The notes: a model not told the origin generated them from the sequence alone. A stretch of 64,000 nucleotides of DNA from JAABRE01 sp964413275 (GCA_964413275.1 CAYPSO010000003.1:1-64000); one strand, 5' to 3'. Positions 1-9,028 are shown, numbered from the stretch's first letter. Made by a program: numbers and translations.

Positions 1-139
1 AATCGCTAATTGCTAATCGCTAACCGCTAATCGCTAATCGCTAATCGCTAATTGCTAATCGCTAACCGCTAATCGCTAATCGCTAATCGCTAATTGCTAA
101 TCGCTAACCGCTAATCGCTAATCGCTAATCGCTAATTGC
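1..139. repeat. Heptamer tandem array with 42-bp higher-order period
   Basis: The stretch is built from the heptamers TGCTAAT, CGCTAAC and CGCTAAT. TGCTAAT recurs at 11, 53 and 95, and a broken copy starts at 137, so six heptamers form a 42-bp unit that repeats about three times. The array runs off the left edge of the window. Its right end supplies the last codons and the stop of the membrane-protein gene at 125-667. Related heptamers occur at 2147-2170 and 48532-48592. This resembles the short tandemly repeated repetitive sequences known in cyanobacteria. Confidence 0.9.
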
Positions 140-667
140 CGTATTGATAGTCCATAAATCAATTAATAATAAAAATATGGTGAATATAAGTAAAATAAAA
201 TACATCCAAGGTTGAGAAAGAGGACGAATATCTTTAGTATCAAGGTTCGTTTTTTCTTCAATTATCTTTAACATTCGAGAAAAACCAGCGATACGCATTG
301 GTAATAAATATGCTTGATCGTTTTTTTCCGTAACAAAGTAATAAACCAAGCCACCTTGTCCAGTAGTTCGCATTTTTAAAGCTTTAATTTCTGACCAATT
401 AAGAGACCAACCTTTACGTAAAAAAATACGTATTAAAGAAGGATAAGTAACTTGTATTTTCTCATTATCAAGGATTACTTGTTCGGTAAAAACTGCTAAA
501 AGTGCGATCGCACCTAATACTATACCTATCCATAATAATAAGGGTGAAACAGGTGCAGCAGTAGCTTCAGCTAAAAAAGGTAAAGGAATCGTAAGAGCAA
601 TATATAAAGTAAATAAAGTAATACGAATTAAAGAAGAAATATGAAATCTAGCTATTTTTTCAGTCAT
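125..667 (-). CDS. Membrane protein with a PH-like cytoplasmic segment, function unknown
   Basis: 180 residues. Two hydrophobic segments lie near residues 13-33 and 42-62, then a soluble stretch of about 90 residues (roughly 65-150) that reads like a bacterial PH-type domain, then a third membrane segment at about 153-173. The last residues (AISD) and the stop codon are encoded by the heptamer repeat array, so the original C-terminus was probably replaced when the array expanded. It is transcribed away from the ferredoxin gene region and separated from it by about 160 bp. I do not recognise a specific family, and no function can be assigned. Confidence 0.7.
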   Translation of the reverse strand: MTEKIARFHISSLIRITLFTLYIALTIPLPFLAEATAAPVSPLLLWIGIVLGAIALLAVFTEQVILDNEKIQVTYPSLIRIFLRKGWSLNWSEIKALKMRTTGQGGLVYYFVTEKNDQAYLLPMRIAGFSRMLKIIEEKTNLDTKDIRPLSQPWMYFILLIFTIFLLLIDLWTINTAISD

Positions 668-829
668 TGGTTAATCAAGAGAATATCAATATTTAAAACT
701 ACTTTTCATAAACTAAAACTTAATAATTGAAGGCTGCGAACATTTACTATGAATAGTTTCTGGCTTTTATTTTCCGCAGAAAATTCCTCCCTGTTGCCTA
801 TTGTCTATTGCCTCGCCGTTAGGCGCTTA

Positions 830-1159
830 TTAATTATGAACTAAATTATCTCCTTGACCCCAAAAACCATCGTATTTTTTAACAGTAATATCTCCAAAAA
901 CTTTTGTTTGACAAGCGAGACGGCGATTTTTAGCGGGAGAATGGGGAGGAAGAGAGCGTCTTAATTTATCTTTCCAATTAACCTCAGAAACTGCTCCTTC
1001 TATTTCTACCGCACAAGTACCACAGCTACCTATTCCCATACAATTAATAAATTTTGCTTTACCATTGTATAGTTCAATATTATTAGCTAAAAGAACTTGA
1101 CGCAAATTAGCACCATATTCGCAAGTAATAATTTTATCTTTGATGATTACTTTCGGCAT
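830..1159 (-). CDS. 2Fe-2S plant-type ferredoxin
   Basis: 109 residues. Cluster cysteines are visible as C40-x5-C46-x2-C49 and a distal C83, the plant-type ferredoxin arrangement. The protein is not the acidic photosynthetic ferredoxin: it is rich in lysine and arginine around residues 62-80 (KDKLRR, KNRR). This suggests a specialised electron-transfer partner such as those seen in small cyanobacterial ferredoxin paralogues. It should be cytoplasmic and carry one electron. It lies upstream, in transcription order, of the membrane-protein gene and just downstream of a GGGTGGGCAATGCCCACC palindrome. The specific partner is unknown. Confidence 0.88.
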   Translation of the reverse strand: MPKVIIKDKIITCEYGANLRQVLLANNIELYNGKAKFINCMGIGSCGTCAVEIEGAVSEVNWKDKLRRSLPPHSPAKNRRLACQTKVFGDITVKKYDGFWGQGDNLVHN

Positions 1160-1179
1160 AAATCAATTAAAAAAAAACA

Positions 1180-1200
1180 GTAGGGTGGGCAATGCCCACC
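1180..1200. repeat. Dispersed palindrome, GGGTGGGCAATGCCCACC family
   Basis: A self-complementary GTGGGCAATGCCCAC core. It lies between the DUF1517 gene and the ferredoxin gene, both on the minus strand, and can fold as a hairpin in transcripts. Other copies are at 6785, 10428, 14639, 22077, 34049, 50324, 50638 and 62783. Confidence 0.92.
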
Positions 1201-1208
1201 TTAATTGA

Positions 1209-2117
1209 TTAAACTAATTTAAGATTGGGGTATTGTGCCAAAATGTCATCTGTGGTTAAAGTGTCTCCCTCTGCTTGAGGTGTCCATAAAACTTCAACAG
1301 CGAGTAATCTCTCAGCACCTACTGAGCCAATTTGACGCAAAGCTTGCTGTAAATCTTCAGAGCCATTAATGGTAGGTAAATCTAGTTTTCCTTCAGCACC
1401 AATAATTAGGGTAACGAGAATATATTCTCCTGACTCAGTTTTAACTAACTCACCCTTTTCAGTAGATATAGCTTGTTTAACTTGAGCATTAAAATTAGTC
1501 AAAGTTTCTTCAGTAAACTTGCTTCTTTCTCCTAAAGCTAACTGATTAAACTTAGCTTCTGCTGCTTCTAAACTAGATTGAGTTGAAACGGATGCACCAT
1601 AAACCCAGTATTCAGGATGGCGTAATAAAGCCAGAGTAGATTCTTGTAAAACCATAGCACGACCTGATGCTGTTCCTGTATCAGCTTTATCGGCTAATTC
1701 ATTTAACTCTTGTTGTAAATAACGGGCGGAGGACAACAAACCTACTTGTACCTCGGCTACAGATACCTTAGTGCTACCATAACCGGAAATTTCTTCATCG
1801 CCAGCAATATTTCTAAAACTACGCACTAAGAAATTAGCGATCGCAAAAAAGATTAAAATTGTAAATAATCCGCCAAAACCACCGCCAAAGCCGAAAAAGG
1901 GAATTAAAAAGGGAAAACCGAAGCCTCCTCCATAACCGTAACCCCCTCCAGAATAGCCACCTCCTCTGGGTACAGAATAACTACGGCTAGGTGCTCTAAA
2001 TGAGCCTCCACCAATGCGCCCTCCCGTGCGTGCAGCTAATGCTGAATGAGCGTTACTAAGCACAAGAGTAATAATTAAAGTAAAAACGAAAACGGACTTT
2101 AAAACAGATTTCCACAT
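1209..2117 (-). CDS. DUF1517-type protein with signal peptide and Gly-rich linker
   Basis: 302 residues. A hydrophobic N-terminal signal ends at an ALA motif near residue 28. A glycine-rich segment follows (about 31-83, many GGG and GGY units), then a membrane segment near 84-97, then a folded C-terminal domain of about 190 residues. This order matches the DUF1517 family found in cyanobacteria and plastids. The topology suggests a thylakoid or plasma-membrane protein with its soluble domain on one side. Its biochemical role is not known. The neighbouring gene on the same strand upstream is thiS, separated by an AT-rich spacer with three TTAGCGA heptamers. Confidence 0.8.
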   Translation of the reverse strand: MWKSVLKSVFVFTLIITLVLSNAHSALAARTGGRIGGGSFRAPSRSYSVPRGGGYSGGGYGYGGGFGFPFLIPFFGFGGGFGGLFTILIFFAIANFLVRSFRNIAGDEEISGYGSTKVSVAEVQVGLLSSARYLQQELNELADKADTGTASGRAMVLQESTLALLRHPEYWVYGASVSTQSSLEAAEAKFNQLALGERSKFTEETLTNFNAQVKQAISTEKGELVKTESGEYILVTLIIGAEGKLDLPTINGSEDLQQALRQIGSVGAERLLAVEVLWTPQAEGDTLTTDDILAQYPNLKLV

Positions 2118-2146
2118 AATTTTTTAATTTTTTAATTTTTTATTTG

Positions 2147-2170
2147 TTAGCGATTAGCGATTAGCGATTA
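2147..2170. repeat. Short TTAGCGA heptamer array
   Basis: Three consecutive TTAGCGA heptamers, the reverse complement of the unit in the array at the window's left end. They lie in the spacer between thiS and the DUF1517 gene. Confidence 0.85.
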
Positions 2171-2193
2171 CCTCTTACCTCCTTGCCTTATCA

Positions 2194-2403
2194 TTATCCT
2201 CCTCCTACTATGGTAACAACTTCTAAGCGATCGCCTTCTTTAAGTTGAGTTTCTGGCCAAAATTGGCGATGTAAAATTTCTCCATTATATTCCACAGCAA
2301 CTAATCGAGGATTTAAGGTTAATTCCCCTAAAAATTCTGGCAAAAAAATATTAGAAGAGGTACTAACTTCCTCACCATTTACTTGAAGATTAATTTTAGC
2401 CAT
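2194..2403 (-). CDS. thiS: ThiS sulfur carrier protein
   Basis: 69 residues from the ATG at 2403. The chain starts MAKINLQVNGE and ends with the diagnostic Gly-Gly (IVGGG). In this family the C-terminal glycine is adenylated and then thiocarboxylated, and donates sulfur to the thiazole ring of thiamine. I chose the ATG at 2403 rather than the in-frame start at 2433 because it has a good AAGGGAAG ribosome site, matches the usual ThiS length, and lies 4 bp past the thiE stop codon. The thiE-thiS adjacency supports a thiamine operon. Cytoplasmic. Confidence 0.92.
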   Translation of the reverse strand: MAKINLQVNGEEVSTSSNIFLPEFLGELTLNPRLVAVEYNGEILHRQFWPETQLKEGDRLEVVTIVGGG

Positions 2404-2407
2404 AAAT

Positions 2408-3487
2408 TTAACTTCCCTTTCTCCCTTCAACACGAAGTATTCTTTGCTTTCTCGTCAATTGAGAAATTAAATACTGAGTTACTAAAGTAGGTTGTTCTGT
2501 TTTCATTATCCCACGAACCATTGCAACTCGTTCTGCTCCTGCTCCTAAAACTTCATTAATATTTTTAGCATCTATACCACCAATGGCAAACCAAGGAATA
2601 GGACAATGTTGGGCTGCAAATTTAATATATTCTAAACCTACAGGAGTTTTACCCGGTTTAGTGGAGCTTGCATATACTGGGCCAACTCCAATATAATCAG
2701 CACCATCATTGATTGCTCTTTCCATTTCATCAGGATTAGTGGTAGAGCAGCCAATTATTTTCTTTTTTCCTAAAACCTCTCTAGCTAAACCCACTGGAAA
2801 GTCTTGTTGTCCTAAATGTACGCCATCTGCATCTATAGCTAAAGCCAAATCCACCCTATCATTAATTATAAGTGCAGCATCATAACGATGACATAATTCT
2901 TTTAATTTATAAGCATAAGTTAAACGTAATAAATCATCACTATTTTTATCTCTATATTGAACTAAAGTTAGTCCTCCCTGTAAAGCTGCCTCAACTATGG
3001 ATAATAAATTTTCTGAGGGAGAAGTAATTAAACATAAATATGAATTATTTAATTTTTTATTATGTTCGTAAGCTAGTAAACTATTTTCTATGGCATAAAC
3101 CCGATAACGCATTTGTTTACAGGCTTTAGCCATTTCAACATTATAAAGTTTGCCGTATTCTTCTAATACCCTTAAAGCTTCCTCCACCCGACAAATATTA
3201 GCTTGTAGTAATTCTTGAACACCTTGACGGGTTTCCTCTTGGGGATGAGTTAATTCTGTACCCACATCTCCAAATATATCCCTAGCAGCCCTTAAGTCAT
3301 TGCTATGCCAACTAGCTAATTCTTGTCTGATATTTTTGCATTCTTCAGCCCAAGCGGTATTATTAAGAGCAAAACGACACCATTCTTCTATAATTCTTAA
3401 TCCTTCCCTTGCCCTATCTAAATTCGCATCTAAAATACGATGTATGGCAGGCTCTTCTTTTGTTTTTTGAATATTGCGATCATCCAT
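2408..3487 (-). CDS. thiE: ThiD2-ThiE fusion, thiamine-phosphate synthase
   Basis: About 359 residues. The C-terminal 200 residues are the ThiE TIM barrel: LVQYRDK, a DGVHLGQQD motif, IGCST, DYIGVGPVYASSTKPG and WFAIGGID are all visible. It joins hydroxymethylpyrimidine diphosphate to thiazole phosphate to make thiamine phosphate. The N-terminal 150 residues (RILDANLDRAREGLRIIEEWCRF) resemble the ThiD2 domain that precedes ThiE in cyanobacteria. I chose the ATG at 3487 over an upstream in-frame GTG at 3496 because an AAGG ribosome site sits 8 nt before the ATG. thiS follows after 4 bp, so the two are probably co-transcribed. No TPP riboswitch was recognised upstream. Confidence 0.93.
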   Translation of the reverse strand: MDDRNIQKTKEEPAIHRILDANLDRAREGLRIIEEWCRFALNNTAWAEECKNIRQELASWHSNDLRAARDIFGDVGTELTHPQEETRQGVQELLQANICRVEEALRVLEEYGKLYNVEMAKACKQMRYRVYAIENSLLAYEHNKKLNNSYLCLITSPSENLLSIVEAALQGGLTLVQYRDKNSDDLLRLTYAYKLKELCHRYDAALIINDRVDLALAIDADGVHLGQQDFPVGLAREVLGKKKIIGCSTTNPDEMERAINDGADYIGVGPVYASSTKPGKTPVGLEYIKFAAQHCPIPWFAIGGIDAKNINEVLGAGAERVAMVRGIMKTEQPTLVTQYLISQLTRKQRILRVEGRKGS

Positions 3488-3668
3488 TGTTAACACCTTA
3501 AAATTTGTTCTGTCCGATTATATTAAAATTTTTTTATATTATCTATACTTTCAGTTTACATATATTTTTTATTTTATATAGTTGATATGCAAAGCATTAT
3601 ACTGTGTTATTATGATCCTGTTTATATATTTTTTATTTTGTTGCTATCCCAGATAAATAACCATCAGA

Positions 3669-5117
3669 ATGAAAACAAAAATTATTGATACTTTTTTGAT
3701 TAGCTTACTTACTATTAGTGCAGCAACCACTGCTAGTTTATTAGCACCTCAAGCAAAAATTCCAGCAGCATTTTGTGGTGGAACAACTGGATTAAGCACA
3801 GGTTTATCTATTTTTAGAGTTAAAAATTTATTAACAAACAAAATAGATAAATTAATTTATATTTCTAATCATATTGATAGTGAGATAAATCTTAATAATA
3901 ATTCAGATAAGGTTAAAAAAAAATACGATCGAGAAAAAAAAACAGCCTTAAATAAAATCAAGACTGAAGAAACTATTACATGGCTCGAACAACAAAATAT
4001 TGAAGTTAAAAACTACTATAAAGAAGAAGAAGGCGATGGTATTTTTAATGAAATTGCTTTATTTTTAGGATATAAATATAATTTACTTCAACCAATATAC
4101 GAACAAATTAAAAGAAATATTCCCAAAGGAACTTCTTTTCAAATAAATTTGGCTTCTAAAACAGAATTAGAAATTTCTACCGCTACTCAATTTTGTAATA
4201 AGTTAAGTAATTATGCTTTTTTAAATACCTATAACTATAATAATGCTACTAAAACAATTTATGCTTCTCCACCACAACAAGGGAGAATAATTAATTTTTT
4301 AAATGGTGGTTGGTTTGAGAGGTTTGTTTTTCATGAAATTATTAATTTACTCAAGAAAAATAATTTTGATTTCTCTTGTTTATTAAATCCTCAAATCAAT
4401 ATATCTAATGGTAATAATTTTGAATTAGATCTACTTTTTTTAATTGATAAAGTTCCCCTATGGTTAGAATGTAAAACTGGTGATTATCAAGCTTATATTC
4501 TTAAATATTCTGAATTTAGAAAAGTTCTCTCTATTAGCAAGGCCAGAGCTTGTTTGATAATACTGGGAATATCAAATGAGTTAACCAATAAATTAAATCA
4601 ATTATATGAAATCACTGTCTTAAATGAAAATAATTTTTTAGAATATATTGAATTGCTAATTAAGAATAATGATAACAATCAAGACGCTAATAATATTATT
4701 AAAAATAAGAGTGAGTTGCATACAGTTTTTAAAAAAGCCGGAATCCGTCCTCTACCTGAGATTAGAGAGGAAATTATTACTGAAATATTAAAAGCAAAAT
4801 TGCCACAACCTTTGCTGAATATCAAAAAAGAAATATCTCAAAAAAAAGAACATATATCTAACAACAAAATTCAAGATATTTTTAATGTTTTACTTCAAAG
4901 TAGATGTTTCTTAAATGAAAATAAAAAGCCAATAACTTCCTTTAAAGAAACGGTCTATTCTTTAGTTAGTAATGATTACAAAACAATCGAAAATCTTTGC
5001 TTAGAGACTTATAAAAATATAATTCTATCCATCGATCTTAATTATTTTAATTGTCGGGAAAATATTAACAATTTTGAAGATGTCGTAGGTGGAATATATT
5101 CCCTGAATAACGGCTAA
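3669..5117 (+). CDS. Membrane-anchored PD-(D/E)XK nuclease-like protein
   Basis: 482 residues, AT-rich and rich in Asn and Lys. A hydrophobic N-terminus (residues 7-48) likely anchors it. A charged, probably coiled segment follows (about 70-120), then a conserved-looking domain (about 125-215, with a GGWFERF motif), then a restriction-endonuclease-like core: E217 and E223, D254 in FELD, and E267-C268-K269 in WLECKTG. The D-x12-E-x-K spacing and the ELD...ECKTG signature match PD-(D/E)XK enzymes of the DUF1887/Card1 type. There is no recognisable CARF sensor domain. A C-terminal tail of 150 residues has no domain I recognise. The gene stands alone between thiE (divergent) and the GH57 gene. 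Nuclease activity is inferred from residues only. Confidence 0.72.
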   Translation: MKTKIIDTFLISLLTISAATTASLLAPQAKIPAAFCGGTTGLSTGLSIFRVKNLLTNKIDKLIYISNHIDSEINLNNNSDKVKKKYDREKKTALNKIKTEETITWLEQQNIEVKNYYKEEEGDGIFNEIALFLGYKYNLLQPIYEQIKRNIPKGTSFQINLASKTELEISTATQFCNKLSNYAFLNTYNYNNATKTIYASPPQQGRIINFLNGGWFERFVFHEIINLLKKNNFDFSCLLNPQINISNGNNFELDLLFLIDKVPLWLECKTGDYQAYILKYSEFRKVLSISKARACLIILGISNELTNKLNQLYEITVLNENNFLEYIELLIKNNDNNQDANNIIKNKSELHTVFKKAGIRPLPEIREEIITEILKAKLPQPLLNIKKEISQKKEHISNNKIQDIFNVLLQSRCFLNENKKPITSFKETVYSLVSNDYKTIENLCLETYKNIILSIDLNYFNCRENINNFEDVVGGIYSLNNG

Positions 5118-5304
5118 TTTCACTAAAAATAGCTTAACTGTTAATCTTCCTTAACACTTGTATTAATTTTTATCAAAAAAAGTTAAAAAAATTGACAATA
5201 CTTATTTTAACTTATTTCTAATTACCAAGTTTATAAGTTATTATTGTTTAAATTTGAGTACGATCACAATTAGTAAAGAAATAAACAAACTTAAGGAAAG
5301 TAAT

Positions 5305-6780
5305 ATGATTGCAGTAGCATCAAAAAACTCAACGTTAAAGTCAGGAATTCCTCATATTAGCGGTAGAGAAGCCGATATAAGTTCCATAGTTAATCACAAC
5401 AATCCAGTATTTTTACCGAATACAAATTTATCTTTAGATAATATTAATTCTGGTTTTGCTTGTGCTTTACATATGCACCAACCAACAATTCCAGCCGGTG
5501 CTAATGGAGAATTAATTTGTAATCTCCAACATATGTTTGAACATCAAGGAGAAGGAGATAACCATAACGCAGGAGTATTCGCTTGGTGTTATAGTCGTAT
5601 GGGCGATTTTATCCCTGATTTAGTCGCCCAAGGTTGCAATCCTCGAATTATGCTGGATTACTCTGGTAATTTGCTCTGGGGATTAGTACAAATGGGACGA
5701 GAAGATGTTATTAATAATCTGAAAAAAATTACTTGCGATCCACAATATCAACCCTATGTAGAATGGTTAGGTACAATGTGGTCTCATGCGGTTGCACCTT
5801 CTACACCTATCCCCGATCTTAAGTTGCAAATAGTTGCTTGGCAACATTATTTTGCTGCTATTTTCGGCGAAGATGCCCTAGCTAGGGTTAAAGGCTTTTC
5901 CCCTCCAGAAATGCACTTACCTAACCATCCCGATACTACCTACGAATATATCAAAGCCTTAAAGGAATGTGGCTATCGTTGGCTACTCGTACAAGAAAGT
6001 TCCGTTGAACGTTTAGACGGGGCGGAATTGCGCCATGATGATAAATATGTGCCTAATCGCCTAATTGCTCGTAATTCCAAAGGAGAAACTGTTAGCATTA
6101 CCGCTTTAATTAAAACCCAAGGCTCTGATACTAAATTAGTTGCTCAAATGCAACCATATTATGAAGCAAAAAGCAGAGGGCGGCAGAAAATTGGCGATAA
6201 AGAAGTTCCCTGTTGCGTTAGCCAAATTGCCGATGGTGAAAATGGCGGTGTGATGATGAATGAGTTTCCCGGAGGTTTTAATCCTGCTTGGCAGCAAATT
6301 AAAGATGAAGGCAATACAGTGGTTGGTTTCAACGGTACAGAATATCTTGAACTTCTTGAAGCCGAAGGAGTTAACCCTGAAGATTATCCTGCTTGCCAAG
6401 CAGTTCAACAACACAAGATTTGGCAAAAAGTAGATCCAGAAAATGCGACAACTGAAGCGGTAGAAAAAGCCATTCAAGAGTTGAATGAAACAGATCATCG
6501 TTTTCACGTCGATGGTGCATCTTGGACTAACGATTTAAGTTGGGTTAAAGGTTATGAGAATGTTTTAGAACCAATGAATCAACTTAGTGCCATGTTCCAT
6601 AAAAAATACGATCGCCTTGTAGCTGAAGATCCAACCATAACACAACGTGCAGATTATCAGGAAGCTTTACTTCATAATATGCTATTGCAAACAAGTTGCT
6701 TCCGTTATTGGGGACAAGGTACTTGGACTGATTATGCAAGAGAACTTTTTAATCGTGGTGCAGCCATAATTAACGGTTAA
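5305..6780 (+). CDS. Glycoside hydrolase family 57 protein
   Basis: 491 residues from the ATG at 5305, which has an AAGGAAAG ribosome site 4 bp upstream; the longer frame needs a TTG start at 5254. The N-terminal CALHMHQP motif and the long barrel-like chain (PEMHLPNHPDTTYEYI, WLLVQES) mark a GH57 enzyme. The family includes alpha-amylases, 4-alpha-glucanotransferases and branching enzymes acting on alpha-glucans such as glycogen, but the exact reaction cannot be fixed from the sequence. No signal peptide, so it is likely cytoplasmic. A dispersed palindrome follows the stop codon and may act as a terminator. Confidence 0.85.
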   Translation: MIAVASKNSTLKSGIPHISGREADISSIVNHNNPVFLPNTNLSLDNINSGFACALHMHQPTIPAGANGELICNLQHMFEHQGEGDNHNAGVFAWCYSRMGDFIPDLVAQGCNPRIMLDYSGNLLWGLVQMGREDVINNLKKITCDPQYQPYVEWLGTMWSHAVAPSTPIPDLKLQIVAWQHYFAAIFGEDALARVKGFSPPEMHLPNHPDTTYEYIKALKECGYRWLLVQESSVERLDGAELRHDDKYVPNRLIARNSKGETVSITALIKTQGSDTKLVAQMQPYYEAKSRGRQKIGDKEVPCCVSQIADGENGGVMMNEFPGGFNPAWQQIKDEGNTVVGFNGTEYLELLEAEGVNPEDYPACQAVQQHKIWQKVDPENATTEAVEKAIQELNETDHRFHVDGASWTNDLSWVKGYENVLEPMNQLSAMFHKKYDRLVAEDPTITQRADYQEALLHNMLLQTSCFRYWGQGTWTDYARELFNRGAAIING

Positions 6781-6784
6781 TTTA

Positions 6785-6805
6785 GCAGGGTGGGCAATGC
6801 CCACC
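6785..6805. repeat. Dispersed palindrome, GGGTGGGCAATGCCCACC family
   Basis: Copy directly after the GH57 stop codon, between convergent genes. A position for a bidirectional terminator or mRNA 3' end. Confidence 0.9.
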
Positions 6806-6850
6806 ACAAGAATAACTAATAAATAATAATTACAAACTAAGAATTACCTT

Positions 6851-7813
6851 TTAATTCCAATTCGCAAAATTTATTTTTACCCAATCCATTCCTACCTCAT
6901 TATTAAGCTTAATATTTTGTGGTGAGTTGGGATAAATTTTGCTTAAAATACCGGCATCTTGAGCTACAACAATTTTACTAAGTTCTAAAAATTGTTTACT
7001 TAATATAGGAAATAAAGGATGTTCTTTTTTCCCAAAAAGTAATACATAAGTTCGAGTATGGGTAAGTGATTCTGGCACAAATAAATGACATTGAGCTATA
7101 GTACCAAAAGTATTTTTGGTGTGAAAGATGACTAAAGAAGGAAAATGATTTTCTAAATGTGCTTTAATCATTTTAGGAAGTAAAAATAATCCCGGATTTT
7201 GCAGTTTTTCCCAAAAACTACTAGGTGCTGTTGGACTATCAAAAAATGCCTCAGAATTATAGCCGTTATCTATGAATTCTTTAAACTGTACCTCAGTAAT
7301 TTTGAAAAGTTCTCGATGAGTACCATTTTGATGGTTGTAGTCGTGCATATTAAGTAGCATCGAGAGTAAATTTGTTTTCACGCTAGTATCGGCGGTATAA
7401 CCAATAAATTCATAATTTTGGTTAATGTGATTCAAAATGTCAGGGATGGGAATTTTTGGCTTATGTTCTCCATAAGTCCAGATAAAATCTCCTTGAATTA
7501 CTAATTCTAGGGGTTTAACTTGAGTTCGAGTTTTTTTCTGAGTATCGGGTAAAGTAGTACAACCTTCTGGATCGAATTCTAAGGCATGAAAAGGACAAAT
7601 CACAACACTACTGTTATTGTCTCGCTCCTCACACCAACCTTCTGATAGCATTGCACCCATGTGAGGACAAGCATTGGGTAAAGCGTTAATATTATCCTTC
7701 GCATCTTTCCACAGTACATAATCTTCACCATAAAGGGAAAATTTTAACGGCTGATTTATTGATAGCATTGATTTATGTGCTAAAAGCCAAGGTGCACCTT
7801 CTAACATTGACAT
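6851..7813 (-). CDS. Rieske non-heme iron oxygenase, alpha-subunit type
   Basis: 320 residues. The Rieske cluster motifs are C49-P-H51 and C73-x2-H76. A mononuclear iron site is visible downstream as D158-x2-H161-x4-H166. Together these define a ring-hydroxylating-type oxygenase that takes electrons through the 2Fe-2S cluster. In cyanobacteria and plastids, relatives act on chlorophyll catabolites, carotenoids or choline-like substrates; the substrate here is unknown. The chain is shorter than most family members (about 340-450). No reductase gene adjoins it. It is divergent from the TetR gene, with about 237 bp between. Confidence 0.85.
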   Translation of the reverse strand: MSMLEGAPWLLAHKSMLSINQPLKFSLYGEDYVLWKDAKDNINALPNACPHMGAMLSEGWCEERDNNSSVVICPFHALEFDPEGCTTLPDTQKKTRTQVKPLELVIQGDFIWTYGEHKPKIPIPDILNHINQNYEFIGYTADTSVKTNLLSMLLNMHDYNHQNGTHRELFKITEVQFKEFIDNGYNSEAFFDSPTAPSSFWEKLQNPGLFLLPKMIKAHLENHFPSLVIFHTKNTFGTIAQCHLFVPESLTHTRTYVLLFGKKEHPLFPILSKQFLELSKIVVAQDAGILSKIYPNSPQNIKLNNEVGMDWVKINFANWN

Positions 7814-8050
7814 TAGTATTAAGTTGCGACAATTTAATAATTTATTATGTCGTTAGTTTTAATAATTTTCCCGAACCATATCATTAGTATTGATTGCTTC
7901 GAGTTTACAGTGTTTATAAAATATGGAAATAAAGATGTACTATTCCAGCAAATAAAAAACTACTGTAAGAAAAATTATATTTTACCAACTCGATAAAGTG
8001 ACATTCAATTCATGTTTTGAGTATAAAACTAATTTTTTAGATTTGTCAAG

Positions 8051-8968
8051 ATGAAAAAAAATCAATTATTTCTCCGTCGTCAACCACAGCAAAAGCGCAG
8101 TCAAGAAAGAGTCGAACAAATTTTAGATGCAGCAGCAGAAATTTTTGATGAGGTAGGATTTGAAGCAGCGACAACTCACACCATTGCCAAGAGAGCTAAT
8201 ACCGCAGTTGGTTCACTGTATCAGTTTTTTCCCGATAAACAAGCAATTTTTAATGCACTGGAATTGCGACACATAGATAGAGTTTATGCTATGTGGGAAA
8301 GATTATTGCAACCAAAAGTTATTCAATTACCATTTAAAAGATTAATAGGTGAGATTGGCTGTGAATTTCGGCAACTTTTTGGACAAGCTTCTTCTCGCAT
8401 AGTTTTCGTTCAATATTTTACCTCAAACGTAATGTTTAAAAATATTGACGATAGTTTTACCAAAGAAGCAATTCAGGTAATGTCACAACTTTTACAGGAA
8501 AGAAATCCAAGCTTAGACAATAAAAAAAGTGATTTATTAGCAGAAGTTTGCGTTCATACTATGAATACTTTATTATTGGTGGCTCTTCGGAGTAATGATG
8601 CTCACCGTCAAGAAATTTTTCGGGAAATTGAAACAGTTATAATGACTTATTTACAAAGCCATATTGGAGATGAAATTTTATCTTATCAAGACGAAAATAT
8701 TTTTCTCAAACAACTAAAAGACAATTATCAACTTAATTCTCGTCAATATCTTGCTTTAATTCATACTTTAAATGAAAGTTTATTAACAATTTCAATTTAC
8801 CATCAGCTTTGTAGTGGGGTTTCACGAAGAACTTTACAAAGAGATTTACAAAAAATGCTACAGCAAGGACTATTTATCTGTGAAGGAAAAACTAATCAAC
8901 TTATTTACTATATTAATCCAACTATTCGGCAAACTTACGACAACTTGAAACAAAAAAAATCAATATAA
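8051..8968 (+). CDS. TetR-family regulator with a C-terminal extension
   Basis: 305 residues. The N-terminal helix-turn-helix is clear (residues about 14-60, RVEQILDAAAEIF, TIAKRANTAVGSLYQFFPDK). The ligand-binding domain runs to about 205. Ordinary TetR proteins end near 200-220, but here another 90 residues follow. That tail reads like a winged-helix unit (NSRQYLALIH, SGVSRRTLQRDLQKMLQQG, then a basic wing). It sits divergent from the Rieske oxygenase gene and upstream of a membrane fusion protein gene. Control of one or both neighbours is plausible but not shown. Confidence 0.85.
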   Translation: MKKNQLFLRRQPQQKRSQERVEQILDAAAEIFDEVGFEAATTHTIAKRANTAVGSLYQFFPDKQAIFNALELRHIDRVYAMWERLLQPKVIQLPFKRLIGEIGCEFRQLFGQASSRIVFVQYFTSNVMFKNIDDSFTKEAIQVMSQLLQERNPSLDNKKSDLLAEVCVHTMNTLLLVALRSNDAHRQEIFREIETVIMTYLQSHIGDEILSYQDENIFLKQLKDNYQLNSRQYLALIHTLNESLLTISIYHQLCSGVSRRTLQRDLQKMLQQGLFICEGKTNQLIYYINPTIRQTYDNLKQKKSI

Positions 8969-8993
8969 TTTTCTTGGGTGAGTGAGATACTTC

Positions 8994-9028
8994 AAACATT
9001 AAACATTAAACATTAAACATTAAACATT
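8994..9028. repeat. AAACATT heptamer array
   Basis: Five tandem copies of the heptamer AAACATT, in the spacer between the TetR gene and the membrane fusion protein gene. Confidence 0.9.

Noticed and set aside
3488..3668. A TPP riboswitch before thiE
   Set aside because: No CTGAGA-type core or the expected helices were seen in the AT-rich leader.
6136..6507. Minus-strand ORF inside the GH57 gene
   Set aside because: Shadow of a long, well-supported coding frame on the other strand.
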